The position numbers were made by a program, and so were the translations under genes. The notes under the pieces were generated by a model. It searched no databases and was not told where the DNA came from. It saw nothing but the letters and a program-made list of their open reading frames with translations. 64,000 nt of DNA from Eonycteris spelaea (Eukaryota > Chordata > Mammalia > Chiroptera > Pteropodidae). This document shows positions 1-13,139 of the stretch, in pieces. Every line of letters begins with the position of its first letter. Position 1 is the first letter of the stretch. The DNA lies in assembly GCA_003508835.1 (NCBI GenBank), contig PUFA01000285.1:1488001-1552000 (forward strand). The letters run 5' to 3'.

Positions 1-600
1 GTATCTTGGGTGACTTCTTTGTCTCCAAAGGACTTGAGTGAGGTGGGGAGGCCAGATCAAGTTTCTGGAAATTCCATGAACAAGCTACACTGTTTCCCAC
101 TCTGGGCATTCACATATGCTATTGTCCAAACATCACTTCCTTTGGGAAGCATTCATTGATGCTCCCCAGTCAGCCTGGGGCCAGGGGAAAGTCCTCTTCT
201 CTTAAGTCCCTGCCAGGTCCCAGTGGGATTAGGCCCAGCATAAGAACCAGGGTCTTCCCTGTTTTTTGATTCCCTTATTTCTTTCCTACTTTTAAATGTC
301 TATTAGCTTGTTGGAGTCTTTGAAGCTTGCAGAAATCCTTTGAGGAACAAAGTGGTGCAGTCATAAAAGAATAAAGCAAACAATTAATGGATGATTGGAT
401 TTGTTCTATCTTGCAACTCCAAAGCATGCCATAGTCATGGAGTAGACCTTGGGTGGAGTGATTGCTGAATGAATGTGTGACTCCTAAAGTTAGAAAGCAA
501 ATTTGAGTTCCAACAGTCTTGGGGCAAATGGACCCTGAGCGCCCCATGGCCAGGACCTGGCATTGCCACATAGAGAGCAGGTCATATGTATATAGGATAT
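1..600. other. Intergenic DNA without recognisable feature
   Basis: Mostly unique-looking sequence of average composition. The 98-codon frame on the - strand (275-571) has no family resemblance and is taken as chance. Confidence 0.5.
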
Positions 601-609
601 CATTTAGTC

Positions 610-1168
610 AAGCATTAATTCATTTTGTAACTATTTATTAAGTACCTACTATGTGCCAGTCCCCCCACCATTTTAGGGGGACACAACAATGAACAGACCC
701 ATCTCCTTGGCCTCCAGGAGCTATAGTCTAGGGGAGAGAGAGACAAGGAGTAAAGAAGAAAATAGAAATATGGTTCATTTCAACTCCCCCAGAGACAGAT
801 TCAGCTGGAAAAGGTGTGGGATGTGCTTTTGGAGGTTTTAGACAGGGTAGCTAGGATTGACCTCAACTGAGTTGGGCTTTTTTTCTTAATGAAAAAGACT
901 TGAAGGAGGTAAAGGATTGAGTCAGGAGCTGTTGGGGGAAGAGTGGTCCAGGTAGAGAGAACAGCCAGTACAAAGGCCCTGAGGTGTGTTTAAGGAACAC
1001 ACTGAGAGCAGTGTGGCAGGGGCAGAGTGAGCCAGGGAATGGGGGTGAGGCCAAGAGAGCTGAGGGCAGATTGAGAGCCTTTGCTGGCCACAGTGAGGCC
1101 TTCAGCTTTTACTCTGAGCCTGGAGGGAGCCATGAGATGATTTTGAGCAGATCAGGGGCACAAATTTA
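610..1168 (-). repeat. L2 LINE 3' region
   Basis: Reads as antisense L2: the tract with tactatgtgccag near 640-660, then aggagctatagtctag, and further on the block containing caaaggccctgagg near 972, ending with ttttgagcagatcagg. Old and diverged. Chance reading frames inside it are not genes. Confidence 0.75.
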
Positions 1169-1179
1169 GGTTTTTTCCC

Positions 1180-1500
1180 CTTAATATTGGAAAATTTCAA
1201 ACATATATATGTATAGAACAATACAATGAAGCCCAGTATATACATCATGGGTTTTTTTTGTTTGTTTGTGTGGCTTTTTCTTGTTCGTTTATTTAAAACA
1301 TTTAAGGTAGTATTTATATACAGTAAAAATTATACTTTTCAGAGTGTAGTTTTGACAAATGTATACCCTCATGTAGCTACCACCACAACCAAGTTAGCAA
1401 ACAATTTTCACAGGCCCCATGTCCCTTTAACCCTCCCCTACCCCATTCCTCACCTGTTTTCTGTCCCCATCATTTTACCTTTCCCAGCATGTCATATAAA
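1180..1500 (-). repeat. L1M-type 3' end fragment
   Basis: A/T-rich stretch with tatacttttcagagtgtag and tagctaccaccacaacc, the pattern of antisense old L1 3' regions. Subfamily not resolved. Confidence 0.45.
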
Positions 1501-1714
1501 CTGTATTACAAAGCACGTGGCCTCCTGTGTCTGCTTCCTTTAGTTGGCCTGATGCCTTTGCAATTGGCCCAGGGTGCTGTGCATGTCAGCAATCTGTTCC
1601 ATGGAATGGTACATCAGCCTATGTTTTGAGTACCCTCTGCCCGCCACATGGGGGATGGACCATGAGGGGAAAGATGAGAGGCAGGGGACCCCTGCACTAG
1701 TCTAGATAAGCAGT

Positions 1715-1885
1715 GACAACAACAACCAATGCTTGTTGTCCTGAGCTCTTTGGTTCTCACAAAAATGCTTCATGGAGGATGCTATTATCAGCCTTATTTT
1801 ACAGATGAAGTATATGACTTCCTTGAGTCATACAGCTGGCAAGTGGCAAGGTCAGATTCAAACCCAGCACCTCCCTACTCTGTCC
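1715..1885 (-). repeat. MIR SINE
   Basis: Antisense MIR core: cttattttacagatgaag, a diverged accttgagtcatacagctgg equivalent, and agattcaaacccagcacc. Followed to about 2700 by sequence in which I recognise nothing. Confidence 0.75.
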
Positions 1886-2734
1886 TCAAGAGTGGGATGG
1901 TCTCTGTAGGGCACCCCAAGGATTTCTGTGGTCATTTGCAGATGTTCTGATTCACTGTGGTGGGGCCAGGGGCCACTATCTCCAGGGAAGCAGCTGAACT
2001 TGACCTCAGAATCCTAAAGGTCAACCTCAACTGCCACCACTATTAGTGAACCCCACCATGTGTGGTAGCTCATGGGCTTGGCACCCAATGACATTACCAC
2101 TCCATTGTAGGAGAGGGGAATTGAAGCTCCATGAGGAGGAGGCTCCCAGGATGGATAAGTGAAAGATTTAGAATGTGAATTAATCTGTCTTTAGTGCCTT
2201 GCTCTTAGTACCTCTAACTCCTGGACCTTAGTGTCCTTATCTGTGAAACAGAGTTAAGGGGTATGAATAACTTCATCAAGTGTCCAAGTGTCCTGATGTT
2301 GGAGGCCGAGACCTGAGCAGGTCCTGCTGTGTGCCCCCAGGCCAGTTACAGGCCCTCTCTGGTCCTCACCTTTCTTCCCATAGCCCCACCCTCCCTGGGA
2401 TCTCAGCTCTTCTAGACTTGGGTGGAATGAGTATGGGTGGGGTGGGGTGGGCACCTGCCCTGGTCACCAGCCCAACATTCTTCGCAGTGAGCCTCCACCC
2501 CCTTATCCCATCTGGATCCTGGCTGCCCCATGCCCACAGACTGAGCCTTCACTTCTTTTAATGCCTTCACTGTTCTTCCTTTCTGATTAGATGCACAAGG
2601 GGTGCTCATTTTAAATTTTCAGCATATATGGAAAATGATCATGAGGATATAGGTCCTTCATAAACCCACCTCTGAAGTCCAGCAATGTTCACAGCTTGGC
2701 TCTGTGCCCTTCTTTACATCTTTTTGTTCTTGTA

Positions 2735-2865
2735 GCCATTCCTTCATTCAATCACTTATTCATTTGCTTGCCCAGTCAATGTTAATTGAGGATCTACTAT
2801 GTATTCTAGATTCCAGGAAGACAGTAGTGAGTAAAACAGACAAAATCATTCACATGGAGCTCTGT
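2735..2865 (-). repeat. L2 LINE 3' end
   Basis: Starts with ccttcattcaatcactta, then gatctactatgtattc and a diverged gtgagtaaaacagacaaaa, the antisense 3' end of L2. Confidence 0.7.
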
Positions 2866-2929
2866 ACATACTGAGTGTTTTCTTCCAATGAAAATGTAAA
2901 CATATTCATTGTTTTGTAATCTTTTTTCC

Positions 2930-3550
2930 CCATTTAACAATATACTGTGAACAATTTACATTGTTAATATATGAAAAACCACAGAATAATTCTTTAAGGA
3001 CATTTTAAATTTAGTTTTGATTAGGTAATATAGTTACCTGTTTCAAAAACAAAAGCAAAACATAGACAGGCACCTGGGAACAATCTGCCTCATATGCCTA
3101 TCTTCCATGTTCCCCCTTCTCCCCACTACATAGAGGGAAGTATTTTTACTTGTTTCTTATGAATTTTTCCATTTCCCCACACATGAACCCAAGTAACTAG
3201 AAAGACATAGTTTTTCTTACTATTTTAACCCAAAAGTTAAGCATGTCACTTACCAGTATATTCTGGACCTCCATCTCTTTCAGCACATTGACAGTGTTCT
3301 CACCCTTCTCTCCAGCTGTATAGTCTTCTGCTGGATGAATATCACGATGTCATAATAGAAGATGGGAACTAATCATTCTGTTTGATACAGTCCTTTATGG
3401 ATGGCTGTTTGGGTCATTTCTAAATATAGCATCTTTGTTTCAGCTGCTGATTCTTGCATTTTAAGGATACAATAATTATCTTAATGCCCTGTTGTTGGGC
3501 ATGTACATTAATTTCCAATTCTTCACTGCACTGAGATGAATATGTTCATA
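2930..3550. repeat. Probable old L1 3' fragments, A/T-rich
   Basis: Contains acctgtttcaaaaacaaaag and later tttcagctgctgattcttgc with a gcatgtacattaatttcc tract, resembling decayed L1M 3' regions. Boundaries and strand are uncertain. Confidence 0.35.
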
Positions 3551-3554
3551 CTTT

Positions 3555-3745
3555 GCCCACCTGCCAGGTGATATGCAGAGTGCTCCATGTGCATGACCTC
3601 AGTAATACTCACACCCACCCTGAGGAGCACGGATCATACAAATGAAGGGAGTGGGCTTTTGAGAGGATGAGAACTGTCCATAGTTCTCCTTGGTGGTAGA
3701 TAGTGGAGCCAGGATTCAAACCTGGGTGAGGCTAGGTCCAAAGTC
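3555..3745 (-). repeat. MIR SINE
   Basis: Antisense MIR order: ctgccaggtgatatgcagag, a degraded gatgaggaa block, and ccaggattcaaacctggg at the end. Confidence 0.65.
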
Positions 3746-4934
3746 TGATATCCAGACAGAAAGACAAGCTCCCAGGATGGGCCTGATTAACAGGAGCCTC
3801 AGGAAGGGATGGGATAGCATCCTCCTGAGAAGACCTGGAGGCCCTCAGAGATCATCTGGAATGGCTTGAGGGTTGTAAATCAGTGGGTACAGGGCCATGG
3901 CAGGTTATGTGATTGAGGGATACAGGCAGGGTGACAGACGTAAGGGAGCAGTGTGGCATGTGGCAAAATGGGGGCTACCTGCCTGTCCAAAGGGGCAGCT
4001 ACTGCTCATTTCAGCTGACCATTCATATGGAAGACCTGTTCTGGGTTCTCTGGTTTTTTCAACAGGAGCTGGAAATCAAAGAATGTGGTGAGGTCTCTTA
4101 TTTAAGTGATGGCAACTGAGTAAAAACACAGCACACATTATGTATGTCTGCCACTAACTCTTCAATGGTTAGGGTGGGAGGAGAGACAATCTGGCAAATT
4201 GTTGACAATTGCTGGATCAAGATGAAGTCTATATGCAGGATTCTGGCTATTTTTTTAGAGAAATAATTTTTTTTTTCAAAATAAAAAATGGAAAGAAAAG
4301 AGATAAAAACAAGTAGAATATGTGAATCTTGGTTAGATCCTGGTTCAAAAAAATTCAACCATATAAGACATTTTTGAGCTAATGGAGTATTTGAATATGG
4401 ACCATGTATTATTGTATGTCTGTAGAATTACAGCTTTTTCTTAGGTGGGATAATCATATTTTAGGTGCTTACGTGGAGAATGCCTTTGCGCTGAAGGGTT
4501 AGGAGCAAAGGTTATGATGTCAGTAACTTACCCTCAAACAATTCGGAAAACAATACATACCTATATGGGAAAAAAGAGAGAGAGAGAAAAAAGAGCACAG
4601 TGGCCAAGTGTGAATGATGACCATCACGTGTGCTTGAAATTTTTCATAATAAAAATTTGGAAAGAAAGGTGGGGAAAGCAACGATGGAGGTACAACAAAA
4701 CATATGTGGATGCTAGAGTGGTCCCGTTTACCAACTGTCATTTAGTCCAATTCTCTCCCACTATAAGATGGGGAAACTAAGGCCCAAAGAGAAGGAAGAA
4801 GTGTCTTTTCTTTCCTCCAGTGATTTACCTTCCTAATTCATTTTCCTTACCCAGTGTAAGAGCAGGTGTTTGGGTTGGTTGGAATGAGGCCAGAGTCAGC
4901 ACTTCCCAACCCTTTCTCTCCCCTCTCTCCTCCC

Positions 4935-5180
4935 AGAGCTTTATAAGGGCAGCTCTATTATAGTTTCACTTTACAAAGGTGGAAACTGAGACCCGGAGAA
5001 GAAAAATGGATTGACTGAATTGCACATCAAGGTGGGGGGTTGACGCTGGTCCTCAGGGCCTCACATCTTCCCTCTATCCCCAGAGCAAGAACACTGGCTT
5101 TGGAGTCAATAGGCCTGCTCTGTGCTGGCTTTGCTGTGTGACCTAGGACACTCACCTAACTTCTTTGAAACACAGCTTTG
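4935..5180. repeat. Back-to-back MIR fragments (- then +)
   Basis: Minus-strand piece around ggtggaaactgagacccgg (4979-4997), followed by a plus-strand piece with ctttggagtcaataggcc and tgctgtgtgacctaggac (about 5095-5150). A further MIR trace lies at 4735-4800 (gatggggaaactaaggccc). Confidence 0.6.
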
Positions 5181-5192
5181 GGTGGTAAGTTT

Positions 5193-5340
5193 TGATATAA
5201 GGAATGACCAAACTTGTAGAGAATTTTAATGAGTTTAATGAGCCAAACTGACGACAATTGCCAGGAAACCAAATCTCAATGGATTAAGAAAATGTTTCAG
5301 AGGCTTCTATTAGTAAATTAAAGAAAGCCTCCCATTCATT
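5193..5340 (-). mobile_element. ERV LTR fragment, family B
   Basis: Shares a block of about 130 bases with 6285-6410 (agagaatttt, atgagccaaactga, ccaaatctcaatgg, ttaagaaaatg). On the minus strand it reads ggctcattaaactcatt, like a decayed polyadenylation region of an LTR. Sequence to about 5620 may belong to the same element but does not align clearly. Confidence 0.5.
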
Positions 5341-6284
5341 CATTTTGATTTCAGAGCCAGCTTTTCTAATTGTGCACAAAAAATTAATTTAGGTGTCAAA
5401 ATAACTCCATTTTGGTCATCTTAAGTTGATATCACTTCTAGTTAAATCTTCCCATTTCTGTAAGTACTTACAACTTACAGAACTAGGAACTGTACATATG
5501 CAGGAGAATTAATGAGGGCTTGGGTCTGGGAGTTTGTTGGCTTTAAGAGACACGATTTCCCATGTTAATTTTAGTTTGCTTTTGAGATCTGCAGAGTCTG
5601 AACAAATTTCTAGGAATATTGTGTAATGAGTTGAAGTGTGCTACTTATGGGTTGAGCTTCAGGGGCTGTCACCTCCCGAGTAGCTTCCACACTCTATGTG
5701 TCTGGGTTTCTCTCCCCAGCTGTCTACAACTGTGACAACTTGGAGCAGTAGGTAACCAGCCTTCATGTGCACGTCCCCAGACGAGTCAATTCTTTGATTA
5801 CAGTTGTGTTGAAATTCCTATGGGGCCACTGCTTGTTTTGAGGAGTACCTTCAAACACCTCCACATAGATCCTTAGTCAACTAATACCCAAAATTCGAGC
5901 TGGAGGGAGCAAGCAAACACCCCTTAACTTCGGAGCTGAACAACTTCAGACTTTCATTTATTTAGCAAAGGTTTTGTTCAGACCTGAAATAAATAATTCC
6001 AATTGAAAAGCCAAAATCAATAACCAGCCACCCAATTTTTTCTACTGTTCCTAAGTTATCTCAACACTTAACCTTTAATGCCACCTTGAGGATTTTTAAA
6101 AACAGCTCAGATAAAGTCAGGGCCTCCTACCTTAAATTCTAAGAACTTACCCACGTTCACTTGATGCAAAGCGGGAAGCTGGTGGAGCTCAACAGGCCCC
6201 TGCTGGTACCTAGCACTTGGGGCTGGGTCTGCAGGGTGGTCCTGGGTGGGCTTCTTTGGAATTCTGCTGACTATGCCAAGTAAA

Positions 6285-6905
6285 TGTCGTGTAATAAACG
6301 TACAAACCTGGAGAGAATTTTTAATGAGTTTATTTGAGCCAAACTGATGGTAATTGCTGGGAAGCAAAACCTCAATGGGTTAAGAAAATGCTCTGGAAAA
6401 TGGCAGTTTTGCAGCTAATTTTATTCAGTAGAATTAAAAGAGGAGACATAAGGAGAGTTCATTGGTGATAGATTAAGGGGGCAGGAGAAAGCAAAGAGGG
6501 GAAATACCTGGGACTGGATAAAAAGTAAAATGGAGGGACATATAATTCTTTTACATTGGTAGGTACAGGACAATTACTAGTTAAAATTTACAGCACTGTA
6601 GAGATGGTATGCAGGGGACAAGATAACCATGAGGGATTTTGTAGTCTCATGCTCTGATGCAGTGGGTTGTGCCCTGAGGGGTCTGGGGAAAAAAGAGATT
6701 ACTCTGACATTCCAAGGGTTTGTTTTCTTAGATACAGAAAGATAATAAACAGGCTCACTTAAGGCCCAGGATGTGATTACCTGCCATGACCTGCTTTTAG
6801 TTAGGAATTTTTATGTTCAGACCATCCTATGTGGTTAATTTCAGCCTCTGAATTTGTAGGGCCCACCATGCTGGTCTCCCCTGAGCTTGTTGGGTTTAGA
6901 ATGTG
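6285..6905 (-). mobile_element. ERV LTR, family B
   Basis: Plus-strand text starts tgtcgtgtaataaacg and runs through agtttatttgagccaaactg. In reverse this is ggctcaaataaactc, placing AATAAA about 50 bases from the LTR end as in class I ERV LTRs. The far limit is judged from loss of repeat-like texture and is approximate. No coding remnants recognised. Confidence 0.5.
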
Positions 6906-7599
6906 GCCCTTTTTCATCCATAGGAGTTAATGAGGTAATGTGTGAGAAGGCTTCTGACCCCCTGCCCTTTGTATAGTCAGTACTGTCATATGTCCTATGC
7001 CCCTGAAATCTCAGCATCTCCAGCCATCATGTGTACCCAGGCTGCCCTCAGGGCCATAGTCCTTGCCACCAACCTTTCTTTTTCCCCAGCCCCAGACCTA
7101 CCTAGCTGCTTTCTTCCCAAGCCTCACTGAAGGTCTCTTTGTGCCCCCTCCTGTCATGGTTTGCCACTAGCCTTAGAGCAGCCACTTTATCCTTCTGAGA
7201 CTCAGATTCCTTATCTGCAACACAACAATAATGGTCCCAAGTGCTTTGGGCTTTTTTTTTTTTTCTTCTTCTTCACAAACATGCTTCCCTCCTCCTCCTC
7301 CAGCTTCCCTGGGAAGCAACCTCTGATACTACCTCTGAGGTGTCTCACCCATGGTGTTTTTTGAGTAATTGAGATGTCCTGCCTTTTTCTAAATCTGGCT
7401 GCTCCAGAGGTTTTGGGGAGGTACCTATGTTCACTTGTATGTCTTTGGGTCAGACCGAACACCCCAGAGGGAAGGGCCAGGCTGAGGCTTGTCCTTCGGG
7501 GGAGCCCACACATCCAGCACAAGACCCTAGCTGGCCATTGATCTGGCCCAGATCCTGCTCCCAGGCCTCAGGAGTGGGCTGATTTCACAGCCAAGCCTC

Positions 7600-7775
7600 A
7601 CTGAATTCTAACTATGTGCCAGGCACATTCTAATACTCATTCTCTTTAAAGTGAGTACTACTCAAATCCCCACTTCACAGAGGAGGAAACCGAGGCTCAT
7701 AGCAGTTACGAAATCCCGTAACTCATGTGGGATCACATGAGTTAATGGAGGAGCCAGAATTCAACCCCAGAGATT
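7600..7775 (-). repeat. MIR SINE
   Basis: Antisense MIR: actatgtgccaggcacattc, cttcacagaggaggaaacc, gatcacatgagttaatgg and agccagaattcaacccc in the expected order. A short + MIR trace also lies at 7165-7240 (ccttatctgcaacacaaca). Confidence 0.75.
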
Positions 7776-8439
7776 CTTGGTAGTCTGGTGTGGGATACTG
7801 ATCCCACTGGGAGGCCCCTCAGCCTGGAGGTGCCTTGCTCTTGCCATGGATGAGGCTGGGGACCCAGAGATGCATCATGGCTGGGCTTTTGGGCTCCTAT
7901 CCAGTATGATGAGGGCAGCATAGGGTTCTGGGAGAGCCCAGAGAAGGGAACAGTAATTCCACCAGGAGCAGCAGGGAAGGCTTCCTAGGGAAGGTGGTGC
8001 TGGCTCTCAGACTAAGAACATGAAGTGGCTTCAAACCCTTCAACTCAACACATTCCCTACCATGCTCACTATCTTCTCTTCCCACATGTACTGCCCCACC
8101 TGGTTTTATCTTTATGGTTGGCACCTTACTCCTGAACTGGCAGGGAACTTCAAGCCTCCCCATTCCCTGGCCTACTCCCTTGGCCTCTGGCCCCTTCCGC
8201 CAGCCACTAAGCCTCTGAATCTTTCTCAGATCCCATACCCACCTTCTACACCCCCTCCTATCCCCATCTGGACTTGCTCTAGCCTCCTCACTGGAAGAGG
8301 AAGTCCCTGCCAGCGTCCCTGCCTAGGAGACATGCTAACACACTCGAAATTGTGGTAGGTGGCTCTGTGAACGGTCATTGTCCATGATTAATTGCAGAAG
8401 TGGAGTAGAGGTTTTAAAAAATGGCTACAAGTTCTTGTC

Positions 8440-8825
8440 ATTTCTTCAATTTTGAGGCAAGATCTATGTCTCCTCCCCTTAAAACTGGGTGGGCTGCTTC
8501 AACCAACAGAGTAAGGCAGAAGTGATACAGTGTGACTTCTGATTCTCTATCCGAAAGGTCCAGGCAGCTTCCACCTGGTTCTCTTAGGCCACTCATGCTT
8601 GGTGCCCATTTGCCATGCTGTGAGGAAGCCTTGGCCAGACACAGAGGCTACGTGCAGGTGCTCCAGGTTCCTGACATGTAAGTGAAGAGGCCTCCAGGTG
8701 AATCCAACTGGGGCTCCAGATGTCTGTGGGATAGAGGCAGACCACCCTTGATGTGCTGTGAACATAATATAAGAGTTGTTTTGTACCACTGAGTTTAGGT
8801 TTAGGAGATTTGTAACTCACCAGAA
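8440..8825 (+). mobile_element. MLT1-like MaLR LTR
   Basis: Ordered MLT1 landmarks: gtgatacagtgtgacttctg, a diverged cacctggttctcttaggcc, ccatgctgtgaggaagcc, and the 3' end aagagttgttttgtaccact then tttgtaactc. Old mammal-wide ERVL-MaLR LTR. Confidence 0.7.
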
Positions 8826-9129
8826 GATAAGAAGAGGGAGTATTTGGTGACTTTCTCCATCTCTGATCATCATTCCTTTCTCAATATATATTTGCTGGGA
8901 GCTGCAGAGGGGCTGGGGGCTGCAGAGGCAGTGCTGGCTTGGAACCGGGCCCAGGGTCAAACCCTAGAGGCACTGTTTACCCCTCCCCTGTGAAACAATG
9001 GGGCTGGATTAGAATCAGAGAAGATTGGCTGTAACACAAGACATCACTGGAGTCTGGAGCCTTGGGTCACTAGATGATGTCAAGTCCGAAGAGGATCTCA
9101 GTTTGAGTAATCCAGGAAGGCTGCATGTA

Positions 9130-9290
9130 AGAGGCAGAATTTGAGTTGTAAAGATCAGGCAGAGTTAAAAATAATTATGACATGTTTACATTAAAATATT
9201 AAATTAACATTAATTATAATAATGGAGTTTATTAACATATTAAAATACTATTAGTTAATATAGATTAAAAATAACACATGGGTCTTGCAG
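9130..9290. repeat. A/T-rich low-complexity tract
   Basis: Nearly pure A/T built from att and taa steps (taaattaacattaattata and similar). No gene. Confidence 0.6.
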
Positions 9291-9725
9291 AAATGTTTGA
9301 CAGAAAAAGAATAAAGAAGACACATTCCTTGTAATCTCAATGCCCAGAAGTCACATGGCTGACCTGTTGGAGTATTTCTTACATTCCCACTCTGCAACTT
9401 GGACCAGGCTGCAACTTTAACAAACTTTCCCAAAGGCTCAAGGTGGAGATCAGAAGGCAGAATGAAGAGTTCTCACTAGCCCAGCTGCAGAAGAGGTTGC
9501 CTTTGGGGCATGTGGCCCTGAGAAGGGTGCTGGCTTGGTGCTCTCCTTCTGGGCCCCTGCACAGCCCCCAAGGACAAGATCATCATAGAAGCTCCCCCTA
9601 CAGTGGCCCAAGTTTTAAGTCATTAACAGAACAACCCTGCTGGGGGACACCTCCAAGTGTGCAAGACTGACCATCCTTCCTGTCACTCCTTGATTCACTA
9701 ATTCCCAAGCACAAACATGAACCTC

Positions 9726-10168
9726 TGGTAATCTAAAAATAAAAGGGCCTTTCTAAGTGAGAGGCAACAAGCTTTTACTGAGATCAATAAAAACAGCTAT
9801 TGCAGAAGCATTGATTCAGGCAGAAGGCCAAAAAATGTTCTGATTAGGAGACAAAGGCAATGAGTATTTATGAGAAAGGGAAACAATTACATCAATAGGA
9901 GGAAGGCCTTTCTATTGGTGCAGAAAACAACATAGTAATGTTAACTCTAACAATGTTTTTAATCTTCAGTCCTGTAGTCATCATAAGTGCTTTCTTGTCA
10001 TCTCTGCAAACAGTTCTTTGGAACAATGTTGCCCTAGGCCCAGTCAAAAGGTTATTTTGCTCTGTTTTAACATTCTGAGGTTTGAGCCATAAGACATGTA
10101 AGGCAGTTCCTCTGGCATGGCAGCTCTGTCTCCACTTTAAAATGGTTTCATTTATATTATTGTTTACA
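9726..10168 (+). mobile_element. Solo ERV LTR, family A, copy 1
   Basis: Starts tggtaatctaaaaat and ends attgtttaca, giving TG...CA ends over 443 bases. Aligns throughout with 49046-49509 (reverse) and 52544-53010. Contains aataaaaacagct. Flanks cctc/cttc are a possible decayed 4-base target duplication. No internal retroviral sequence adjoins, so it is a solo LTR, probably class I ERV. Confidence 0.75.
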
Positions 10169-10639
10169 CTTCCAGACCCAGGGCAGTGGAAATGTATGCT
10201 TAGGAGGGCAAAGGAAGCCACTTGTTTAAGCAAGCCTGGGACACCCTGACCACCGACTGACAGATGTCTGAATCAGTCTGAATGCTGGGCACCATGGGAA
10301 GAAATAAATTCCTTCACTGGTGGCCTCAAGGTCTCCCAAGCAGCCTGCCTTCCCCCAGGGGACAAATTCTTTCCACCCAAGAATGTTTGCAGTTTCCCAA
10401 GATCAATCTCTTGAACACCCTTTCTCCCCTCCTATGAGGAAGACCTGCTGATTGCTGGAAAAGGTCTGGAAACAGAACATTTGGGAGGTTGGGATGGCTG
10501 AGCCTTTGTGGAGCAGGCTGGGGGTGGCAGCCAAGGGCATTTCATAAGGTGGAGCTTTTACAGAACAGGGCTGCAAACAGTGCTTTTGCCCAGCTGGTCA
10601 GAACTTTTCTCCTGAGGAGACACCACCTCTTTTCTGTGC

Positions 10640-11080
10640 AGAGAGGTTTGAAACACTCATGAAAAAAAAAAAAAAGAAAACCAGTATTATTTCTGCTCCT
10701 GTGAGGTATCGTTCTGGATAAGGGGTTCGACTTTGAGTCTGCATTCAGGGCTGCGCAGCCCCAGCTGTCTCCGGGGCCAGGCCCCTTAGTTCCTTGGCCC
10801 CGAGGTGGCATACCAGCCAAGGCCTGCATTAGCAGACAGACACTGAACAGCAGCCTCTCCCAGCCCAGGCCTTCTACAGCACCCTTCACCTGCTCAGCTG
10901 CATAGCCTGCCCTGGGGTACCCTCCAGCACCCCTCCTTCCCAGAAGAGCCGCCTCTTGTGGGGAACGCCAGACTCACACATCCCGGGGGCTGTAAGCACG
11001 TGACAGGGCCGCACGAGGCTCTGCCTGGAAATTCAGGCTGAGGGGTGCCGGCGGAGGACAGCAACCGGCCTTTCAGCAGT
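10640..11080. other. GC-rich intergenic island, possible regulatory DNA
   Basis: A short A run at 10662-10674, then from 10700 to 11080 GC-rich sequence with scattered CpG (gtatcgttctgg, gcagcaaccggcc, ggggtgccggcgg). No exon with splice sites recognised. Could be a distal element of MAP2K3 or of a neighbour. Confidence 0.25.
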
Positions 11081-11329
11081 GGGCATGGTCACAGCGCCAG
11101 GTCTGGCAGTGGCAGTCTTGGTGTCTTCATCCATATGGCTCTGGGGAGTGACTTGTGCCTTTTTTCCTGAATGTTTGGCTTGCAGGCTGGAGAGTCCCGG
11201 AATGACTCAAGGTCCTCTGAAAATACTCCATTTTTGGCTTTCCACGACTTGGTCCCACTTGCCTCCTAAGCTCATATTCTACTCCTCATGTACTCCTCTC
11301 CTGCTTGTGCTGTATTCTAGATACTGGCT

Positions 11330-11575
11330 TTTTAATTTTTCCTTAATGTTTACTTTTACGTTTTACTAAAGCAATGCTTGCACATAGTGTTAAAAGTCAA
11401 ACAGTTTTACAAGGCATATAAGAACATCAAAAAACAAAGCTGTCTTCTCGCACCCATGCAAAACAGAAATTGAGCATTTACTGTATACCAGACTCAGTAC
11501 TAGGCACTAGGAATATAGCGGTGACCCAAGCAGACCAAGTCCCTACCCTCCCACAGCTGATATTCTAGTGTAAAT
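11330..11575. repeat. L1M trace followed by L2 LINE 3' end (-)
   Basis: 11340-11450 has L1M-like aaaagtcaaacagttttac; 11468-11575 is antisense L2 (actaggcactaggaatatag, then agtccctaccctccc). Confidence 0.55.
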
Positions 11576-12444
11576 GCCTCCAGACCTTTTTAGCTCTTCC
11601 CTTCTTATTTCTCAGCTACATGCCTACATTGCTATTTCTTTTCTTTCTTTTCAATTTTAGACAGTATCTGATGGTTTCCTACTAGAAGATGAAGATTTAG
11701 TTCTCTTACACATGGATCCCTGTGCTCCTCCCTCAAAGGCCCGCTCTCATTTCATCACAATTTTGGATACATCACTGTATGATGTGTACAATATTATAAT
11801 TATGTAATATTATTTCTTGCTGAGCTATGCAGTACTTTAGGGCTACATTTTCTATTTTGTGTTATTTGTTTTTCTAGGAGTCAATAATTGCCTTCTTTTT
11901 TTCTCTCTTCAAGCTGGGTACTCAGGATCCTTTCAAGCTGGAGACTTATGACCTTTGGTTCTGGGAAGTTGCAAGGCATAACTCCTCCTTTTATGAACTC
12001 TTAACTCATTTTGTTTCCATCCCCACTTGTTCCTCCACCTCCAGGGGAACCTGGTGCCTCCCAGCTGAGTGTTTCTAGGGGGCTGTCATGTCACTGGTCT
12101 GGCCTCAGATTAGCTCCTTTCCCCTGCACAGTTGATTTCACCTTCTTCCATTTTGTTAAGCTGGTTACCACTTTTCTATTTTCCAGCTTTAAAAAATTTG
12201 TAGATTCCTCTTGTCCCTGTCATTGCCTTTTTTGTTCTCTTTGCCCTTGTAAGTTTATGCCTTAAAGTTTTTAAATTTTACTGTCATTTTAGCATGTTTT
12301 GGGAGGGAGGGGAGAAAAACATCCCGGTTCAGTTCCTGGCTAACTAGAAGTCCCCCTCACCTTCTCCCCTTCTGTGTGCCATGGACTATTTTAAGTCAGT
12401 TTCTACCCCCAGTTTCACATGGGTCTTTTTGTCACCTAAGTGTG

Positions 12445-12785
12445 AGCTCAGAGGACATTTCTTCCAGGAAGCCCTCCTTAACCACTTTATCTTATGAAGC
12501 CACCCCAGCGCCTCTCTGCTACATTGCCCTGCTTGGCTTTTGTTCATAGCCCTTATCACTATTTGAAATTATTTTATATGTTTACTTTCATTCATGTATT
12601 TTCCTTCTTTCTTGGCCTCCTCCAGGTTTGTTCCATGAAGGCAGGGACCTTGTATGCCATGGTTTCCTACTACAGAAGATAAGGATTGATTTCTCTTGTT
12701 CTTCACTGTCTCCTCAGCACTTAACACAGTGTCAGGTAGAAATAGATGCTCAAGAATTTATGCTGGTTGGATGGATGGATGAATA
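12445..12785 (+). repeat. L2 LINE 3' end
   Basis: Sense L2: ccaggaagccctccttaacc, cccttatcactatttgaaat, tccatgaaggcagggacc, then a terminal ggatggatggatgaatag. Sequence 11,600-12,440 between the two L2 pieces shows nothing I can name. Confidence 0.75.
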
Positions 12786-13139
12786 GATTTGAGCTTGGAA
12801 TCTTCAGGAGACAAACTTCAGCATCACTTAAGGAAGAAGGTGGTAACGGTCAGAGTTTCCTGAGGGATGGGAAACACTGCCAGTGAGAGGGCTCATCATG
12901 GGAGGGCTATAAGCCCAGGCTTGAGGATGGCTGAAAGGGGATGGAAACACTGATAAGAATGGATGTGATGATCTCCAAGGCATGGCTGAGACAAGTTATT
13001 GGTTCATGTGATGACCTCCAAGGCCTGGCTGAGACAAATGATTGGCTCAAGGTCACTCAGCTACTTCCTGGGGAAGCTAGGACTCCCTCAGATTCAAAAA
13101 CAGCCCTTTGCAGGCAGGTATTGGGATGCACTCAGGTCA

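Noticed and set aside
6107..6367. 86-codon - strand frame with a Pro/Gln-rich stretch next to the family B LTR
   Set aside because: It runs out of the LTR into unassigned DNA, has no recognisable gag or other motif, and its length is expected by chance.
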